This document shows positions 62,095-64,000 of a stretch of 64,000 nucleotides of DNA, piece by piece. The notes under the pieces are model-generated. The model ran no database searches, was not told where the DNA came from, and saw nothing but the letters and a program-made list of their open reading frames with translations. The stretch comes from Pseudolabrys sp035718275 (GTDB taxonomy: Bacteria > Pseudomonadota > Alphaproteobacteria > Rhizobiales > Xanthobacteraceae). The stretch covers positions 5,950 to 69,949 of the forward strand of contig DASTHI010000052.1 in NCBI GenBank assembly GCA_035718275.1, given 5' to 3'. The position numbers and the translations under genes are program-made. The number at the start of each line of letters is the position of its first letter. Position 1 is the first letter of the stretch.

Positions 62095-62152
62095 GGGAGA
62101 GCGTTCCCTTCACACGGGAGAGGTCGTAGGTTCAACCTTATAACGCCCACTA
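62095..62152 (+). pseudogene. Decayed tRNA-Val(CAC) fragment
   Basis: From the second half of the D arm onward the sequence follows a tRNA-Val: GGGAGAGCG, anticodon stem TTCCC/GGGAG with loop TTCACAC (anticodon CAC after U33), variable AGGTC, T-arm start GTAGG-TTCAA, then a 2-base-deleted T arm and AACGCCCACTA in place of an acceptor ending in CCA. No matching 5' acceptor GGGCGTT is found upstream, so it is a truncated, non-functional copy. Confidence 0.6.
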
Positions 62153-62433
62153 TTTGGAGCCCGCGTTTGACGAGCTTTTTTTGCGTTTTGTATTATCGGC
62201 TAATCGGCGGAACGAAATACGAAATCAGCACTTCAAGCAGAGACTGTGTGGTTTGTTCGCCGCATTTCCACCCTTAACTAGCAAGCTTGGGCTCTCATTG
62301 CCCGCATCGAGACCAATGATAGGTCGGCCTGCTAGAAAAAGAGCCGGGGCGCGATCGTCAGCGGTGCGCGTGCGTGCTTCGCACGTCTTCGTCGTGAGCA
62401 TGCGGTGGAAGACACACTGCCTCTTTAAGCGAA

Positions 62434-62460
62434 ATGGCCGGGACAAGCCCGGCCATGACG
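62434..62460. repeat. Palindromic extragenic repeat
   Basis: ATGGCCGGGACAAGCCCGGC followed by CATGACG: perfect arms TGGCCGGG/CCCGGCCA around ACAAG. Same family as the elements near 54551, 56107 and 63617. The rest of the 62153-62433 spacer shows no gene. Confidence 0.75.
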
Positions 62461-62510
62461 AGCACTGTTTTGATCTCAAATGATTCTGCTCTCGCCGACT
62501 GAACGCTCCC

Positions 62511-63041
62511 CTACTTCCCCTTCGCCACTGGCGTCGGCGTGTATTTGTCGGGCGGCAGCACCTGATACACGAACGAGCTCGGCTTCTCGCTTGCGCCGAA
62601 AGGACCTGGCACCTTGTTCTTGATCGCGGGCAGGCTCTTGAGATAGGCGGCGATCGCCAGCGCGTCGGCGTGACTGAGATGCTTGAACGACTGGACCGGC
62701 ATCGCCGGCGCGAGGATGCGGCCATCGGGCCGCTTGCCGGTGGTGAGCGCGGTCGCGATCTCCTCCTTGCTCCAGTTGCCGAGACCGGTCCCCTTGTCCG
62801 GCGTCAGGTTCGGCCCATAGAACACACCAAGACCGGGGATCTCGAAGCCGACCTCGGAGCCCGCGAGATAGCGCTGCATGTCGGGCTTGCCGAGAAACGT
62901 TCCCGGCGTATGGCAGTCGGTGCAGGGGATCACGCTGACGAGATACTTGCCGCGCTGGACCTCGGTCTCGGCGGCACCGGCATGGGCGGCGGCAAGGCTC
63001 AAGGCTGCGGAAGACAAAGCAAGAAGCAGGAAACGGAGCAT
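62511..63041 (-). CDS. Cytochrome c, mono-heme, periplasmic
   Basis: 176 residues from ATG 63041 (GGAGGCGAGAAC upstream). Signal peptide (FLLLALSSAALSLAAAHAGA), heme site CTDCH in VIPCTDCHTPGTF, NLTPDKGTGLGNWS, and axial Met in ILAPAMPVQSFKHL. Resembles the single-domain cytochromes found with molybdenum or quinoprotein dehydrogenases, but no partner gene is adjacent. Monocistronic by context. Confidence 0.9.
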   Translation of the reverse strand: MLRFLLLALSSAALSLAAAHAGAAETEVQRGKYLVSVIPCTDCHTPGTFLGKPDMQRYLAGSEVGFEIPGLGVFYGPNLTPDKGTGLGNWSKEEIATALTTGKRPDGRILAPAMPVQSFKHLSHADALAIAAYLKSLPAIKNKVPGPFGASEKPSSFVYQVLPPDKYTPTPVAKGK

Positions 63042-63302
63042 GTTCTCGCCTCCGGTCAGAGGAAAGTCGCACCCTGTAAAATTCAACACAAACAGGAGCC
63101 GGATTTCAATCGCCTGCCGCGGAGGCCGCCGCACCGCGCGGACCGGCCGGGACCGCGCAGCATTTGGAGAGAGGCCAGTGGCATCCGGCGGCAGACTCTT
63201 CTCTGTCGTCCAGCCGGTCTCCCCGCTTTGCGCGGGAGTGAGCGGCGTGAGGGTCCAGAGAGGCGGTGATTTTCAGTCCGCGCGAGCGGCGCGCGCAGAT
63301 TC

Positions 63303-63512
63303 TCAAAGCGTCGAGGTGACGATCTGGCAAAGCGCCTGGTTGCGCAGACGGATGGGATCGCGCTCTCCGCTTTCGGCGATGCGCAGGATATGCCTGGCGA
63401 GAACGGCCTTGCTCGCGGATGCCTTTTCATCGGCCCGCAATGACGCCCATGCCTCGTCCAGCGTCGCCCGCAACAAAGCGAGCGTTTCGGCGTCATAGCC
63501 CAGCACCATCAT
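63303..63512 (-). CDS. Small hypothetical protein, 69 aa
   Basis: ATG 63512 (GGAG 5 bases upstream). The helical protein starts MMVLGYDAETLALLRATLDE and contains LARHILRIAESGERDPIRLR. It fits a small Bradyrhizobium-type family in which leucine-rich helices are followed by GERDP; function unknown. The longer upstream frame runs through a repeat and is not supported. Confidence 0.75.
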   Translation of the reverse strand: MMVLGYDAETLALLRATLDEAWASLRADEKASASKAVLARHILRIAESGERDPIRLRNQALCQIVTSTL

Positions 63513-63616
63513 TTCAACTCCAAACCCATGCGGGAACAAACGCTTGTCAAAACTCAAGCGGGAATAAATGCGGAGGCGATGTGAAAGGTTCCTCGCAAAA
63601 TTTTTTGAAAGTTCCT

Positions 63617-63751
63617 CATGGCCGGATTTGTCAGGCTTGTCCCGGCCATCCGCGTCTTCCTTCTTCAGGCTTGTCCCGAGCCATCCACGTCTTCCTTCGC
63701 GGTGCTTCAGCAAAGACGTGGATCGCCGGAACAAGTCCGGCGATGACGGGA
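63617..63751. repeat. Mosaic palindromic extragenic repeats
   Basis: Three related pieces: CATGGCCGGATTTGTCAGGC with CTTGTCCCGGCCATCCGCGT; CTTGTCCCGAGCCATCCACG with TCTTC; and ACGTGGATCGCCGGAACAAG with TCCGGCGATGACGG. The last forms a stem CGCCGGA/TCCGGCG. Same family as the other elements in the window, here in the reverse and forward orientation facing each other. Confidence 0.7.
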
Positions 63752-63826
63752 CGAGAGGCGGTGGCACATAATATCCACGGTCACGCCTCATCGACGGTCA
63801 TCCGCGATGAAAGGCGTCATCCTCAC

Positions 63827-63855
63827 TTGACAATATTCCTATAGGATAATATTCA
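63827..63855 (+). promoter_or_regulatory. TTGACA promoter element with overlapping near-palindrome
   Basis: Perfect -35 hexamer TTGACA at 63827-63832 followed by AATATTCCTATAGGATAATA, a near-perfect palindrome centred on CTATAG. TAATAT (14-base spacer) or TATTCA (17) may act as -10. A symmetrical site over the promoter core suggests repressor control of the gene entering from the right edge. Confidence 0.55.
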
Positions 63856-63914
63856 CGCCGCGTCCTGCTCGATCGAGGGGCGTCATCTAGAGACGATCCT
63901 GAAGGCGGAGCAGG

Positions 63915-64000
63915 ATGCGGCGCCCGCCGCTGCGGCTCGTAACCGCAGAGCCGGGAGGCCTCGGCCAGCCGTCCGCCGGCACTATGACCGGCTGCCTTCA
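63915..64000 (+). CDS. Possible start of an unidentified gene (3' partial)
   Basis: ATG 63915 with GGAG 4 bases upstream opens a frame to the window edge (MRRPPLRLVTAEPGGLGQPS...). A second in-frame start, ATG at about 63984, is possible. Too little sequence to recognise; the same stretch may be a GC-rich structured leader instead. Confidence 0.25.
   Translation, partial: MRRPPLRLVTAEPGGLGQPSAGTMTGCL

Overview
The window is a high-GC, gene-dense stretch of an alphaproteobacterial chromosome, most likely Hyphomicrobiales (Rhizobiales) close to the Xanthobacteraceae/Nitrobacteraceae. The reasons are the housekeeping order xseB-dxs-tlyA, aroC-ribB and fabI with a histidine phosphatase, the many GTG/TTG starts with ATGA/GTGA overlaps, the DUF1194, DUF6496, extensin-like and RT0821-type proteins, and the palindromic extragenic repeats (cores TGGCCGGGACAAGCCCGGCCA and variants) typical of that group. 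This placement is inferred from gene content; no 16S rRNA is present.

Layout. 1-5348: a branched-chain-amino-acid-type ABC importer (binding protein cut by the left edge, two permeases, two ATPases) ending in an acetamidase/formamidase, so probably an amide uptake and hydrolysis operon. 5349-6752: two small unknown genes and spacers. 6762-13113: an accessory catabolic block with maleylacetate reductase, a luciferase-like flavin monooxygenase, a sulfonate/nitrate-type ABC importer with two permeases, and an enoyl-CoA hydratase. 13332-13407: tRNA-Gln(TTG). 13557-30440: mostly conserved core (acyl-CoA dehydrogenase, SDR, HDAC-like amidohydrolase, xseB, dxs, tlyA, an RNA methyltransferase, ribB, aroC, a phosphatase, fabI, an ECF sigma/anti-sigma pair, a DnaJ-type cochaperone, pdxH). 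30477-39683: an SDR, an RND efflux pair with a TetR regulator, CorA, a 56-residue protein missed by length cut-offs, an L,D-transpeptidase and an extensin-like protein. 39827-43864: an acyl-CoA ligase, then a DUF4242-glyoxalase-GlxA/AraC operon with a clear promoter/operator.

44095-49946 is the most interesting part. A response regulator with receiver-PAS-GGDEF-EAL domains is translationally adjacent to an RpfC-like membrane hybrid kinase (receiver and HPt domains). Convergent to them lies a DSF-synthase (RpfF)-like crotonase with both catalytic glutamates. This looks like a diffusible-fatty-acid signalling circuit in which the usual HD-GYP regulator RpfG is replaced by a bifunctional-looking cyclic-di-GMP enzyme.

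50133-64000: a DUF898/M48 peptidase/DUF1499 operon, an MBL hydrolase with short upstream ORFs, a cupredoxin and beta-barrel pair, a TAXI-TRAP transporter coupled to an IlvD/Edd-family dehydratase whose stop codon lies in a 24-bp tandem repeat, two small proteins, a decayed tRNA-Val(CAC) fragment, a cytochrome c, extragenic repeats, and the start of an unidentified transcription unit at the right edge.
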